The position numbers and the translations under genes are program-made. From Adiantum capillus-veneris (taxonomy: Eukaryota > Streptophyta > Polypodiopsida > Polypodiales > Pteridaceae), in NCBI GenBank assembly GCA_014529385.2, contig CM043942.1:49610274-49674273 (forward strand): 64,000 nt of DNA, in the 5' to 3' direction. This document shows, piece by piece, positions 11,280-22,752 of this stretch (positions within the stretch are counted from its first letter, which is position 1; each line of letters starts with the position of its first letter). Under the pieces are notes generated by a model. It searched no databases. It was not told the origin of the DNA and worked only from the letters and a program-made list of their open reading frames with translations.

Positions 11280-11559
11280 GAATAAAGTGTGATTTACTGA
11301 GTGAATCCAAACCTCTTACCTGGAGATGGAAAGATCTTCCAATTCCTGCAACTGCATGGGTTGTTACTTGATCGGTCTCTGCAAATGAATACACTGGATG
11401 GCTATGAGATCACTGTATCATTCCAACTGTCAACAGATTCAACACTTCAAAATGATCTCAACACAATTTTGCTTGCAGATTATTGACAGTATGTCCAATT
11501 TGAGTTTTGAAAACTCCTGGTATCTTGTATAACCTAGGTCTATGAGCAGGTCAAAAATG

Positions 11560-12330
11560 AGCTGGATCTGGGCCAGAGGTACACCGATCGCAATCGTACT
11601 TCTAAGCCCAAATTAGATGAAACTTCACCAGCTTGTTCACTAGGCTATTTTAAGACTACCTGCCAGACACTTTTGTATTTGGACTCAAAAAGGTGAAGTT
11701 TTTACTGTTTCTTGGTTGGAAGTGCCTGTTTTTCCAAATTTATCACTTTGACTGGATTTTGATGTTTGATTTGGGATTTGAGAGATACCTGGGTTGTCCT
11801 GTGTACAGGCTATCCCTTTGTATGGTTCCTTCTCAGTTTTGATGTGTTTTGGTCTACTGAAAGTCAATTTCTAAGCCAGTTTAGCAATTTCTGACTTGGA
11901 TCTATGTTCAGATGGTTTGACAGTTATTTTGAGGTTTCTGGCTCTAAGTCCTTTAGACTTTTATGTTTGTATACACCTGGGGATCCCACATGAAATCTGG
12001 TCCAAATCTGGCACTTAGGTACACCGATCGCGATCGTACTTCTGAGCCCAAATCATACCAGATTTGCCATGCTTGTAGACACTGATGTTTTAAGGTTATC
12101 CCCAAAGTCTTTTTGCATTTGGATCACCAAAAGCCAAGATTTTGCACTTTCTAGGTCTGTCAGGCTAGTTTTACCCAAGTGGCCTGATTTTCTTGATTTT
12201 TGATGTTTTTGAGTGTGGTTGCTATAGACAAAGTTGTTTAGAATTTTATCAAGAAGGCACATGTCAAATCTTGTCCAAATCTGACACTGAGGTACACCGA
12301 TCGCGATCGTAGTACTTGGGCCAAATCTAA
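11560..12330. repeat. Three diverged direct repeats with a CGATCGCGATCG palindromic core
   Basis: Three segments, near 11,574, 12,015 and 12,291, share GGTACACCGATCG(C/A)GATCGTA followed by a similar AAATC-rich tail and a TTTG(C/T)ATTTGGA block. The core CGATCGCGATCG is a perfect 12-base palindrome in two copies and has one change in the first. The spacings are about 440 and 275 bp. The repeats lie at the start of the plus-oriented LTR-like block and could be U3 regulatory repeats. Confidence 0.7.
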
Positions 12331-13289
12331 TGAAATTTTGTCTACTCCCTCTAACAAGTGTTTCCTAGTGTTTTGTGCTACCACTTTGTGATTTGAATCA
12401 ATATCAATCCTGTTTGGTCAGATTTTCAGAATTTCAGAGTCTTATGGCTTTTTTGGCCAAAGTTATGGTTTTCTGGTTTCTCGGCTCTGACTTTTGTCCC
12501 AAATCTGACTGGAATGTGATTTACTTATCCTACTTCTAAGTACAGAAATGAAAAAACATAAGAAAATGAATCAAACAAAACAAACACGACGGATTTCGGG
12601 GGTTGCAGTAATCATTTAAGCATAGACTTTATTAAAGTCCTCCTAGATATTTACAAGATATTTACCAATTAAGCAAAAATAGGTCAAAATATAGTAGAAT
12701 TGATATTTTAAACGCTGGTAGGTAATGGGAGGGTCATCACTAACCTGCCAGGGACTCATTTAGTAGCAGGGGGCGTTTTCTGACTTGCTGGGGGCTGCTT
12801 GAACTTCAAGCAACTGCCTTTTTCAGCCGGTGAGAGCTTATGAGTGCCAGAAAACTATAGATAGGACCCCTAGCTTCACATTTTACGGAGACTCGGAGCC
12901 TTGGCACACTCTCTCTCCTCTAGAGAGACCACTATGCAGAAATCATTAGAGATTAATCTCTAATTGATTAACCTAAACGGTAATTAGTTTAATCTTTCTT
13001 AATTAGCAAGGTTAGATTAAGCTATTTTGTTAATAAATCAAAGATTAGGCCTATGTATGCTCCTCAAACCTCTCTTAATTGAGTAATCTCTGCTGATTAT
13101 TATAATTAAGCTTAGTAATACTAAGCTAATTAATTATCCTATCAAAATTAGCCAAATTAACCATGAATTAATGGTAAATATATTAATTAAGCTTAGATTA
13201 AGTTGAGGTAATTATCAGAGTTGAACTAGACAGTCATTAAGCTAGAAAAATTATCCTATAATTTTCTGATAAGTTTTCCTAATTAATTA

Positions 13290-15600
13290 GGCATAATTAC
13301 TCTATTTTTTAAGCAATTTTAATAGGGGAAATTAGTAAATGAATTTCAAATGATGTGATATATTTATCAGTTGTTAATTAGGTGGTAAAGAACTCGTGAT
13401 AATTAGGAGAAGCTCAGAAAATTAATCTAGCTAGTTAATTTAGCAAATTACTCTGTTTTTTGAGTAGTTTAAATAGGGGAAATTAGTAAATGGATTTCAA
13501 ATGTTGTGATATATTTATCAGTGGTTAATTAAGTGCTCAAGAATCCGTGATAATTAGGAGAAGCTCACAAAATCAATATAACTAATTAATTTAGAAGAAT
13601 TACTCTGTTTTTTGAGTAATTTAAATAGGGGAAATTAGTAAATGGATTTCAAATGTTGTGATATATTTATTAGTGGTTAATTAGATGATCAAAAACCCGT
13701 GATAACTAGGAGAAGCTCACAAAATTAATCTAGCTAATTAATTTAGAAGAATTACTCTGTTTTTTGAGTAATTGAAATAGGGGAAATTAGTCAATGGAAT
13801 TAAAATGTTGTGATATATTTATCAGTGGTTAAGTAGGTGTTCAAAAACTTGTGATAATTAGTAGAAGCTCAGAGAATTAATCAAGATCATTAATTTAGCC
13901 GAATTACTCTATTTTTTGAGTAATTTAAATAGGAGAAATTAGTAAATGGATTTCAAATGTTGTGATATATTTATCAGTGGTTAATAAGGTGCTCAAAAAC
14001 CTGTGATAATTAGGAGAAGCTCACAAAATCAATCTACTTAATTAATGTAGAAGAATTACTCTATTTTTTGAGTAATTTAAATAGGGGAAATTAGTAACTG
14101 GAATTCAAATGTTGTGATATATTTTTCAGTGGTTATTTAGGTGTTCAAAAACTCATGATAATTAGGAGAAGCTTAGAAAATTAATTTAGCTAATTAATTC
14201 AGCAGAATTACTCTGTTTTTTGAGTAATTTAAATAGGGGAAATTAATAAATGGATTTCAAATGTTGTGATATATTTATTAGTGGTTAATTAAGTGCTTAA
14301 GAACCTGTCATAATTAGGAGAAGCTCAAAAAATTAATCTAGCTAATTAATTTAGCAAAATTACTCTGTTTTTTTGTAATTTAAATAGGAGAAATTAGTAA
14401 ATTGAATTCAAATGTTGTGATATATTTATCAGTGGTTAATTAGGTGTTCAAAAACCCTTGATAATTAGGAGAATCTCAGAAAATTAATCTAGCTAATTAA
14501 TTTAGAAGAATTACTTTGTTTTTTTGAATAATTTAAATAGGGGAAATTAGTAAATTGAATTCAAATGTTGTGATATATTTATCAGTGGTTAATTAGGTGT
14601 TCAAAAACCTATGATAATTAGGAGAGGCTCAGAAAAGTAATCTAGCTAATTAAGGTAGCAAAAATAATCTGGTATTTGAGTAATTTAAATAAGGGAAATT
14701 AGTAAATGGAATTCAAATGTTGTGATAGATTTATCAGTGCTTAATTAGGTGTTCAAAAACCCGTGATAATTAGGAGAAGCTGAGAAAATTAATCTAGCTA
14801 ATTAAGTTAGCAAAAATACTCTATTATTTGAGTAATTTAAATAGGGGAAGTTAGTAAATAGATTTCAATTTTTTTGATATATTTAGCAGTGGTTGATTAG
14901 GTGTTTAAGAACCTGGTATAATTAGGAGAAGCTCAGAAAATTAATCTAGTTAATTAATTTAGCAAAAATACTCTATTTGTTGAGTAATGTAAATAGGAGA
15001 AATTAGTAAATAGAATTAAAATGTTGTGATATATTTATGAGTGGTTAAATAGGTGGTCAAAAACCTGTGATAAATAGGAGAAGCTCAAAAAATTAATGTA
15101 GCTAATTAATTTAGTAGAAAAACTTTGTTTTTTGAGTAATTTAAATAAGGGAAATTAGTAAATCATGTTATATGATTACATGCTATTTATCAGATCTATA
15201 GTATAGAGTAAAAAGGCCGTGAAAATTATGCTGAGATTATAAAATTAGTATAGATATTTATCTAAGTCAAATTACACTATTTTTAGCTAAAAACTAAAGA
15301 GGGAAATTAGTAAATCATGTTTTATAATTACATGCTATTTATCAGACCAATATTATAGGGTAAAAAGGTGGTGATAATTAAATGAGGGTTAGAAAAGTAG
15401 TATAGATATTTATCTAAGTCAAAATATACTAATTTTGGTGGAAATTTCAAGGGGGAAATTTGTAAATCGTGCTATATGATTACATTCTATTTATCACAGT
15501 TCGCTTACATAATAGATAGGCCGTGATAAATATGTCAAGGTTAAAAAAGTAGTATAAGTGTTTATTTAAGTTAAATTATCCTAATTTTATCTGAAAATTG
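13290..15600. repeat. AT-rich tandem array, about 152-bp unit, about 15 copies
   Basis: GTGATATATTTATCAG or a close variant recurs near 13,355, 13,507, 13,658, 13,808, 13,963, 14,114, 14,266, 14,413, 14,568, 14,722, 14,872 and 15,027, a step of about 152 bp. Three more diverged units reach 15,600. Each unit also contains AAATAGGGGAAATTAGTAAA and GATAATTAGGAGAAGCTC. There is no coding capacity. The regular unit close to nucleosome length and the mild divergence suggest local expansion inside the LTR. Confidence 0.9.
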
Positions 15601-16151
15601 AAGATGGAAATTATATAAGTAAGTTGAAAAATAATAAGATAATTACCAGAGGTCAAAAATATCCTTATCTACTAGTGGTAATTATACCATAGTTAATTAG
15701 TGAGGTTAGTAAATCATAATTGACCAAAAGTCTTATTTTTAGCAAATGATTAATTAAAATAAATAGTCTTTGTGGTTAAAAGTTTTTAAAAAAATTATAG
15801 TAAGTGCAAACCTATGATATCAAGTTAAGAAAATGAAATCTTTAAGAGAAATTAAATACAATAAATATTAAGCCCAAAATAAGTAAATTATTAGCTTAAA
15901 AGTTGATAGGAAAATTAGGAAAAAGATATAGAAAATTATAAGAAAGTTGGGAGAGCTTAGAAAACCCTTAGGGAAGCGGTGGAAGAAGTTATCATGCTTA
16001 TATAGACAAATAAGAAATTACTAGGTCAAGATTTATCAATTAAGACTATAAATTTAACCTTGGATGGGTTACGGTTGAATACAAAGGTTAAGTCTAGATT
16101 TTGAATTATTTCCCTAATGATTAGACGTCCTTTTTATAAGGATAAGAAGTT

Positions 16152-16349
16152 ATGGCATCAAAAAGAACCCGAGAAAATCCTACATCTGATGATGAGGAAG
16201 TAGCTCCAAAACAAACTAGAGCGTCGCACGACGACGAAGCCGGGCCTAGTAGTAGGCCTACGGAGGAGAGTCTTCAGGCGCCAGCACAGCAGCAGATGGC
16301 CAATCAATCCCAGATGGGTGTCCCATTGTTCAATTATGTCTTTAATTAG
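16152..16349 (+). other. Short ORF inside the LTR, repeated at 17,560
   Basis: A 65-codon frame (MASKRTRENPTSDDEE, then SHDDEAGPSSRP) begins after a pyrimidine-rich stretch. A diverged copy lies at about 17,560-17,650 (HDHEAGPS readable), and a third at about 1900-2000 on the minus strand in the left LTR (CATGACCACGAGGC). Recurrence of a small hydrophilic frame in all LTR copies may be a relic of LTR-internal coding, or simply conserved untranslated sequence. It is not recognised. Confidence 0.35.
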
Positions 16350-16519
16350 TTTAAGTTATTTTATAAGTTAGCATTGCATAGGTAAGAAGGATAAACTGGC
16401 TGAAATCATTGTAATTAGCTTCATTAATCTTATGATAATTTGTAGTGCTTCATTACACTGTTATTAAACTGCAATAATTCTGTGAAAAATTAGTTAATCA
16501 TTTTGCTAATTATTAGGGT

Positions 16520-17110
16520 TATTAAGCTTATTTTTACTTAAAGTTAAGTGGGAATATGTGAGTTAGATAATTATGTTATAATTATCAAAGTTAGAAAAAA
16601 ATCATTAGAAAGTCATGGTAATCAGGTCAAGTACAAAATTAGTAGGTTAACTTAGATAATGATGTGATAGTTATCAGAGCTAAAAAAAATCATTAGAAAT
16701 CTGTGGTAATTAGATAAAATACAATAAATTAATTGAGATAATTATCTTAGCAAATTACCCTGATTGTTGATATAAAGCAAAGGGGGAAATTAATAAATTA
16801 AGTTAGGTAATTATGTGATAATTATTAGAGCTAGGAAACATCATTAGGAAGTTGTGGTAATCAGACCAAGTACAAAAAATAGTTTAGTTAATTATCTTAG
16901 CCAAATTACTCTTAGTTTTAATATAAAGTAAAGGGGGGAATTAGTAAGTTAATTTAGATAAATATGTGATAATTATCAGAGTTAGAAAACATCACTAGGA
17001 AGCCGTGGTAATTATATCAAGCACAAAAAATTAATTTAGATAATTATCTTAGCTAAAAGACCTTGATTTTTGACCTAAGTCAAGAGAAAAAATTGTCTAA
17101 TTGAGTTAGA
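16520..17110. repeat. Second block of related AT-rich 150-bp repeats
   Basis: Four diverged units carry GGGGGAAATTAATAAATTAA-type and GTGATAATTATCAGAGC-type motifs, spaced about 150 bp (for example 16,779 and 16,931). They are related to the 13.3-15.6 kb array and separated from it by about 0.9 kb of AT-rich sequence that includes the short ORF at 16,152. Confidence 0.7.
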
Positions 17111-18826
17111 TATTTATATATAAATTATCATGGGTATAAAACATCATTAGAAATATGTGATAATCATCTCAAGCTTAAAAAAATAAATTATCCAAGTAAA
17201 TGGGCTTATTTGGTATGATTTTTTCTATAAAATTAACTAGGGAAAAAAGGGAAATAATTAATATAATTAGGGAAAAAGTACTAGATCTTTGAAATACTCT
17301 AAAAAACCTACATGAATATATCATAGCCTAAATAAGGCTAAGAGATTACTAGGGTTAAAACAATTCAATTTGGACCCTAGAAATTGAATAGGAAATAGAT
17401 AAGTAGTTGAGCAACTAATAAGAATACTCAAGGACTTGGGTACGTTGTTGGACCACTCCTAGGTTTTTTAAGAGGTTAAGTTTGTATATTATAATCTCAT
17501 GGCTGAAAAATCCTTTTAAAGGATATTAGAAGGCCCCAAAAAGGACATGTACCAGTGATCAAATGGATGAGGAGTTTTTGCCCAAGAGGGGCAAAGGTAC
17601 ACATGATCATGAGGCCGGCCCTAGTATCATTCCTTCAGATGTGACCATGTGTCCCCTGAAGAGGTGCAGCAAGTTGCGATTCTTGACCAGTCACAGGTGA
17701 GTTTAAGTTCTCAAGGTTCAGTTAATTTTTTTATATAAAGGTTTAAGGTAATTTAACATTGCATACGTTAAGTATTAGTTAGAATCACTAGGATTGAGTA
17801 AACTGGCCAAGAACGGAAGATTAAATCTTCCAAGAAACACCGAGCATTTGATTGAAGAGAAATAAGAAAGAAATGCCTTGGTTCGTCTAGGTGACTAGGG
17901 AATGAACTGATTGACCATCCTTAGGGTAGCTTGTCTCAAGATCATCACCCTGACATTTTGATATTGTTCTCTCAAGTGGAGAGTAATGGAAGCTATGTGG
18001 CTTCAGAGCAGTCCGCTACCTCCATGAATGCCGAGTCTCTACTCCGTTCATGTCATTGTTTCTTAAATGTTAGGATATGGTCTTTATCCTAGGGGAGTCG
18101 CCCGGTTGTATGGGCAACTGGCTAGGGTGTATGGGCACCCAAACTTTTGTTTTTAAATAAGGAGAGGTGTATGGGCACCCATTGTATATGTGATCTTGAG
18201 ACAAGTAGAGTGCTAGTAAAAGTTTTGATATGACAATACATTGTCTTAAGTTTAAGGATGTCTATTTTATGAAAGCCTGTTTTTAATGCTGATTTCAATA
18301 ACTTGTTTTAATAAACTGTTGTATGGGAAAGTTAAAAGGAAACCATTATTTTATATGTCAAGAATAATGTGGTAGTAATTAGAAAACAAAAAATTATGTG
18401 TGAGTGCGGGGTGGTAAGTGGGGATCGACTCAGGTTGTCAATAATGGACGGATGGACTTGATTAGTCAAATAACTATCCATTCACGCGCACTAACGATAG
18501 AAGACTTATTCAATGGAAGAGGAGTCCACCAACAGCTGTGCTCTCACTCTTGTAGAGGGAAAAAAACGTTGGATGAGGATACCTTAGCCCATGTGTGGAG
18601 GTTATAGGGCCGAAAATATTTTTGGATTTTTAAGATTTTGTCCCGTTTTTGCTTGCGAGATAGGACTAGGTCTTTCTCTAGGGCTATAGTCCCAAGCCAT
18701 TGCCAATGGTAAAGGTCTATTCCCTCGATTATTTTCTTTGAGACTCAGACTTTGATAGGCCTAGAGACCTATTAAGGACCCCCATCTTGACCTTTGGTGT
18801 CGGGGTGGTTGTGGGCAGTTTTCACT

Positions 18827-18838
18827 TGGTATCAAAGC
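18827..18838 (+). other. Primer binding site, tRNA-iMet type
   Basis: TGGTATCAAAGC differs by one base from TGGTATCAGAGC, the complement of the plant initiator tRNA-Met 3' end used by many LTR retrotransposons. It lies 2 bp after the TTTTCA end of the upstream block, the expected position after a 5' LTR. Confidence 0.7.
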
Positions 18839-19129
18839 ATGTGTTAATTAAGCCCTTGGACCTAGGGAAAGATGAAGGTACTATGAAAAAAAATTGTGGG
18901 TTTGATTAAAGAGATTAAAGATGTGTATAATTGAAATAAGAGAGAGGAAGAAAAAGAGAAATATTATCCCCATCTTTGCAGGAAGACTTCCATCATGCTT
19001 TCCGCAAGTTTATGATCTTCAATATCATGTTTTTGGGAGCTTGCTCATCCCGAAGGTACACAATTTGGAAAAGTGTGATGAAGTTACTAGACTACATGTT
19101 CTCCCCATCCACTTGGGGAATTAGTTGGG

Positions 19130-21190
19130 GAGGGTCTAGTCAAGTATTCCCACCATTGTTTTGGCCAATGTCTCTTCCATATTTTGTTGAGGGGGCTACT
19201 CCAATCATCCTCCTGCATTAATGCTTGGTATATGCCTTTAGAGTGAGGTTTCCAAAAGAGGCTACCCTCCGGCCATCTCCAAGCGTTCATTTCAAACTTT
19301 GATTCACAAATTGTCATAGCCACATTATCAAGCTCTTTTATCACCCTAATGACTAGCAAGATCTCAAAGCCATTCAGCTGATATTTTGCTAGAGAGTCAA
19401 TAGTTTTCCAGCTCTTACTATTGCCGTCCCATAATTTCTCTAGTCGAATGAGACCCTTATTATTCACTTTCTTGGACATTTCTATCCAATAGGGGCTATG
19501 TGGTGGCCCCAAGACTTTAGAGGGCCAGGGGGGAACAGTGTAAGCTAGGGTTCTTGAAATACCTGGCTACTTCCCCCCATTCCAAAACCTCAGCTGCTCT
19601 TTTGCTCTTCCTCATCAGGTCCCTTGAAAGTCCACCCGAGCTAAGGGAAGACCACTTCGGGGACAGAAGTTTGTCATGTATCATCACGTCCTTCCACTTT
19701 CCACCTTTTGATCCCACATTTGCTACATCGAGCCGCTTCCGTGGTCATGATAGCCCAAGCTTGCTCTTGTTTAGCCAATGAGACTATAATTTTGGCACAA
19801 AGGGCCTCAACATGGGATACCGGGTTAAGAATACCGAGACCTCCTTGGTCTACTAGACGAGCGACTATCTCCCATCTTGCCCATTGCCATGGACGGGAGG
19901 TTTTTGTGTTGTTCTTCCAAAGAAACCTTTTAACTGCTCTTAAGAATTCTTTCCAATTGCACTTAGCCATCTTGAGGATGGGACTGAGGAAAGCAATGTA
20001 CAGGAGCATATAAGAATTTATCACTCTAATCCAAATGTGGAAGGGAGGAGAGCAAACTGCCACCTTCTCATCTTTGTTCTGATTTTTTCAAGAATCCATT
20101 GAAATATTTGTTTGTGGGTTATGTCCACCCCTAAGAGGGCTCCTAGGTGTCTGAATAAACTTCCTTTTGAGATAATCTCCCCTGACCAAACTGAAGGGTC
20201 GACAGAGTCGTTTTCTGACAGGGAGATAAGCCTTGACTTCTCTTTATTGCACTTGGAACCCGAGGCCACGGAGAATGTTTGCACAATCTCTAGAGCTCTC
20301 TTGAGGACTTGGGGGCATGCCTTCAAGAACATGAGCGAATCATCTGTAAGCATTTTGGCCAGGAGCTGGTTATTGCCCGGAATTGTCACGCCTTGAATCT
20401 CCCCTCGTGCCGCACTGGCTTCGAGCATCGTGATGAGAGGATGCAATCTGATGGCAAAAAGCAAGGGGGCCAGGGGACATCCTTGCTTAATAGACCTTTT
20501 CACCTCAAAAGAGCCCACAATTCTATCATTGAATAGGAGCTCTAACTGGCTGCCAACTCCAAGTATGCAAATAAGGCGACAAAGGTGAGGCCCAAAGCCC
20601 AAAGCCCCCATGACATCTTCTACATAGGACCATTCAATCTTGTCATAAGCCTTGTCGAGGTCCAACTGCAGTAGAATGCAATCTTGTTTGGAAAAGGTTG
20701 CGTACTCAATTCCCACCATTGCTGCCAAGATATTGTCATATATGGATCTCCCTTTAATAAATCCATGACTCCAAGTATGCGAATGAGGCGACAAAGGTGA
20801 GGCCCAAAGCCCAAAGCCCCCATGACATCTTCCACATAGGACCATTATATCCTCTCTCATAAGCCTTGTCGAGGTCCACCAGAATGCAGTCTTTTTAGAA
20901 AAGGTTGGGTACTCAATTCCCACCATTGCTGCCAAGATATTGTCATATACGGATCTCCCTTTAATAAACCCGTGTTGATGGGGAGAGATGATTCTATTCA
21001 AGAGGGGGGCAAGCCTGAGAGCGATCGCCTTGGCAATAATTTTGTATGCTACTGACGTCATAGTAATGGGGCGCCATGCTTAAGTTGAGAGCATGGCCAT
21101 ACCTGTTTTTGGATGGTTTGATAAGCCCTCTTTTAACACTTGTATCCAAGCACTCTTCGAAAATAGCTTGATTAGCCATCCGAGTGATTG
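19130..21190 (-). pseudogene. L1-type LINE ORF2 fragment (RT and C-terminal domain)
   Basis: The minus strand reads from a pre-RT segment (MANQAIFEECLDTSVKRGLIKP) through RT: SVAYKIIAKAIALRLAPLL, HQHGFIKGRS, LQLDLDKAYDKIEWSYVEDV and KQGCPLAPLLFAI. The catalytic box is altered (LTDDSLMF in place of FADDS). It continues into post-RT sequence (WKTIDSLAKYQLNGFEILL, SSPLNKIWKRHW). Both ends are truncated: the 5' end stops at a G homopolymer, and the 3' end near 19,130 lacks the zf-RVT region and poly(A). Frames change several times. This relic is separate from the LINE to its right. Confidence 0.9.
20553..20974 (-). repeat. About 205-bp tandem duplication inside LINE RT
   Basis: Positions 20,553-20,768 and 20,769-20,974 carry the same RT segment, both containing AAAGGTGAGGCCCAAAGCCC and TCAATTCCCACCATTGCTGC. 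The second has small deletions. In the protein, the GFIKGRS...NILAAMVGIEY region appears twice. This is a local duplication rather than two insertions. Confidence 0.9.
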
Positions 21191-21203
21191 GACTTTTGAG
21201 ATT

Positions 21204-21227
21204 GGGGGGGGGGGGGGGGGGGGGGGG
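21204..21227. repeat. 24-base G homopolymer
   Basis: An uninterrupted G run lies exactly at the 5' truncation point of the minus-strand LINE fragment. It could be a homopolymer expansion or an assembly artefact at a junction. Confidence 0.9.
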
Positions 21228-21465
21228 TTTGTTCCTTTATAGAAAGCCAATGAATGTAGCTTTGAAGTTTGGAGAATGCATTTGAAAGGACATGATTACT
21301 TTTTTCTTCAAGATTTTCCAGGCTCTTTTGAGAGACACATACAATGTTTGGGAAAGTCTTTTTGGCCTCCTAAAGTCCTTAGGAGAAGGTCGTTTAAATT
21401 TCTTTACTAGACAAGTGTGCCTAAGAGCTTTAAAAGACTTAGCCTTTCGCTAGCCTTTAAGGAAT

Positions 21466-21600
21466 GTGGAGCTCTCTGGTTTTCGCCATAGCTTAGTTCA
21501 GAGCAGGCTTCATTTCCTATTCCCAGCAGTCGTACAGTTGTACAGTCTCTCTGGTTTTCGCCATCGCTTAGTTCAGAGCAGGTTTCATTTCCTTTGTGGC
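21466..21600 (+). repeat. Two direct copies of a 50-bp segment at a LINE 5' end
   Basis: TCTCTGGTTTTCGCCAT(A/C)GCTTAGTTCAGAGCAGG(C/T)TTCATTTCCT occurs at about 21,472 and again at about 21,550, separated by the short repeat GTCGTACAGTTGTACAG. It precedes ORF1 of the plus-strand LINE and may be promoter-type 5' UTR repeats. The stretch 21,600-21,840 holds untranslated sequence with no gene seen. Confidence 0.7.
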
Positions 21601-21839
21601 CATACCATTCTGACGTTAGAGATAACCACCATCATTCAAATCCGTGGTTTTAGCATCTTAATAATCGTAATTTTGGCATCTTAATAATTGTAGTTTTGGA
21701 AAGTAAATAATCGCCTTTCCTTTTCTGGTGGATGCCTTAAACCTCTGTATCAAGTACACGGAAAAAAAAAATAGCAGGAAAAAATAAAAAGAGAAAGTAA
21801 TGTAGTAGGGGTTCTCTTTGTCGCTGCGCAGCCCCCCTT

Positions 21840-22752
21840 CCATCGTGATGGCAAGTGAAGCCGAGGCTCTACCCATGGAAGAAGACATCATCCAGTTCTC
21901 AAAAATGCTCAAAGAGAGAAAAGTGGTGAGACCGTTCCGATGGAGGAAGGGGACGGGTCGGCATTGCAACCGACATCCGCAACAACAATAAGCGGTGCTC
22001 TTGTGACAAGAGACCAGACCATGGGGGTGGACAAGGCTGCCTCGTCAGGAAATGTCACTTTCAACGAGAACAAAGAAACAATGATTGGCCTTACTGGGCA
22101 AAAAACCAACTTCGAAGTTAAGGCCCTCAAGGCTAGTGAGCCTTAGGGTCCGATCTATGCAAATGGCAGCAAGACGACTTTCGATTCTGCATCTCTTCGA
22201 CCAGGCGTCTCATTCGCGAGTCTCCTTAAGGGTCTTGACTCTAAAGATAGTGCTAAAGGCTTAGCAGAGGAGCCGTCATGTAGTGAAATACGGGAAAAGT
22301 TGATGAATGTAAAGGGCCGGCTTGAACAGGAACTCAGAGAAGTCAACAAGCAATTAGAGCTCCCCCCAAACAACAACAAAAGAACTTGCTCACAGTCCGA
22401 ATGCAGTGGATTATGTGAAACCGGGTTAGCAGATCGGACTTACACTGCTTTAAAGAAGTCTCTGCCACAGCAGGTGGAGATCACAGAAGCTATTACCATG
22501 GCAATTCTGCCAGCGCTTATAAAAAAGCAACTCGCTGTACAAGCCAAGCTCACGCTTGTATTTGGATTCAGTGGGAGAGTCCCGAATAGATATGAGCTGA
22601 CTCAATGGCTACGCAGTTTGCACGTTCTGGGACATATGGGTGCATTTGAGAATACCTCTTACGTGACCAAGGGCTTCTATTCAGTAAGATTTGAAGAGGC
22701 CTCTGATGTGTCAAAATCCCTAGATAAAGGACCGACCCCTGGTGTTCAATAG
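21840..22752 (+). pseudogene. L1-type LINE ORF1 (DUF4283-like RNA-binding region)
   Basis: Plus-strand frames 21,940-22,146 and 22,300-22,752 form ORF1, separated by a stop after LKASEP and by frame changes. The upstream reading includes MASEAEALPMEEDI. A coiled-coil-like stretch (MNVKGRLEQELREVNKQLEL) precedes LVFGFSGRVPNRYELTQWL and TKGFYSVRFEEASDVSKSL. The latter resembles the DUF4283-type RNA-binding domain at the start of plant L1 ORF1 proteins, which coat the element RNA. It is cut at 22,752, where an inverted ORF2 segment begins, so the remainder of ORF1 and the endonuclease part of ORF2 are missing. Confidence 0.75.

Larger units (their letters stand above)
11500..18824 (+). repeat. 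Plus-oriented LTR-like block of the same family as 762-3545; start approximate
   Basis: The block ends TTTTCA at 18,824 and is followed by a tRNA-iMet-like primer site, so it is positioned as a 5' LTR of a plus-strand element. It shares several patches with the minus-strand LTR at 762-3545 (see that entry), but in inverted orientation. A promoter-like TATAGATA lies near 12,855. Most of the extra length is AT-rich tandem repeat (13.3-17.1 kb). The internal region expected downstream is lost: only about 300 bp follows before LINE sequence. The 5' boundary is a guess. Confidence 0.5.
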
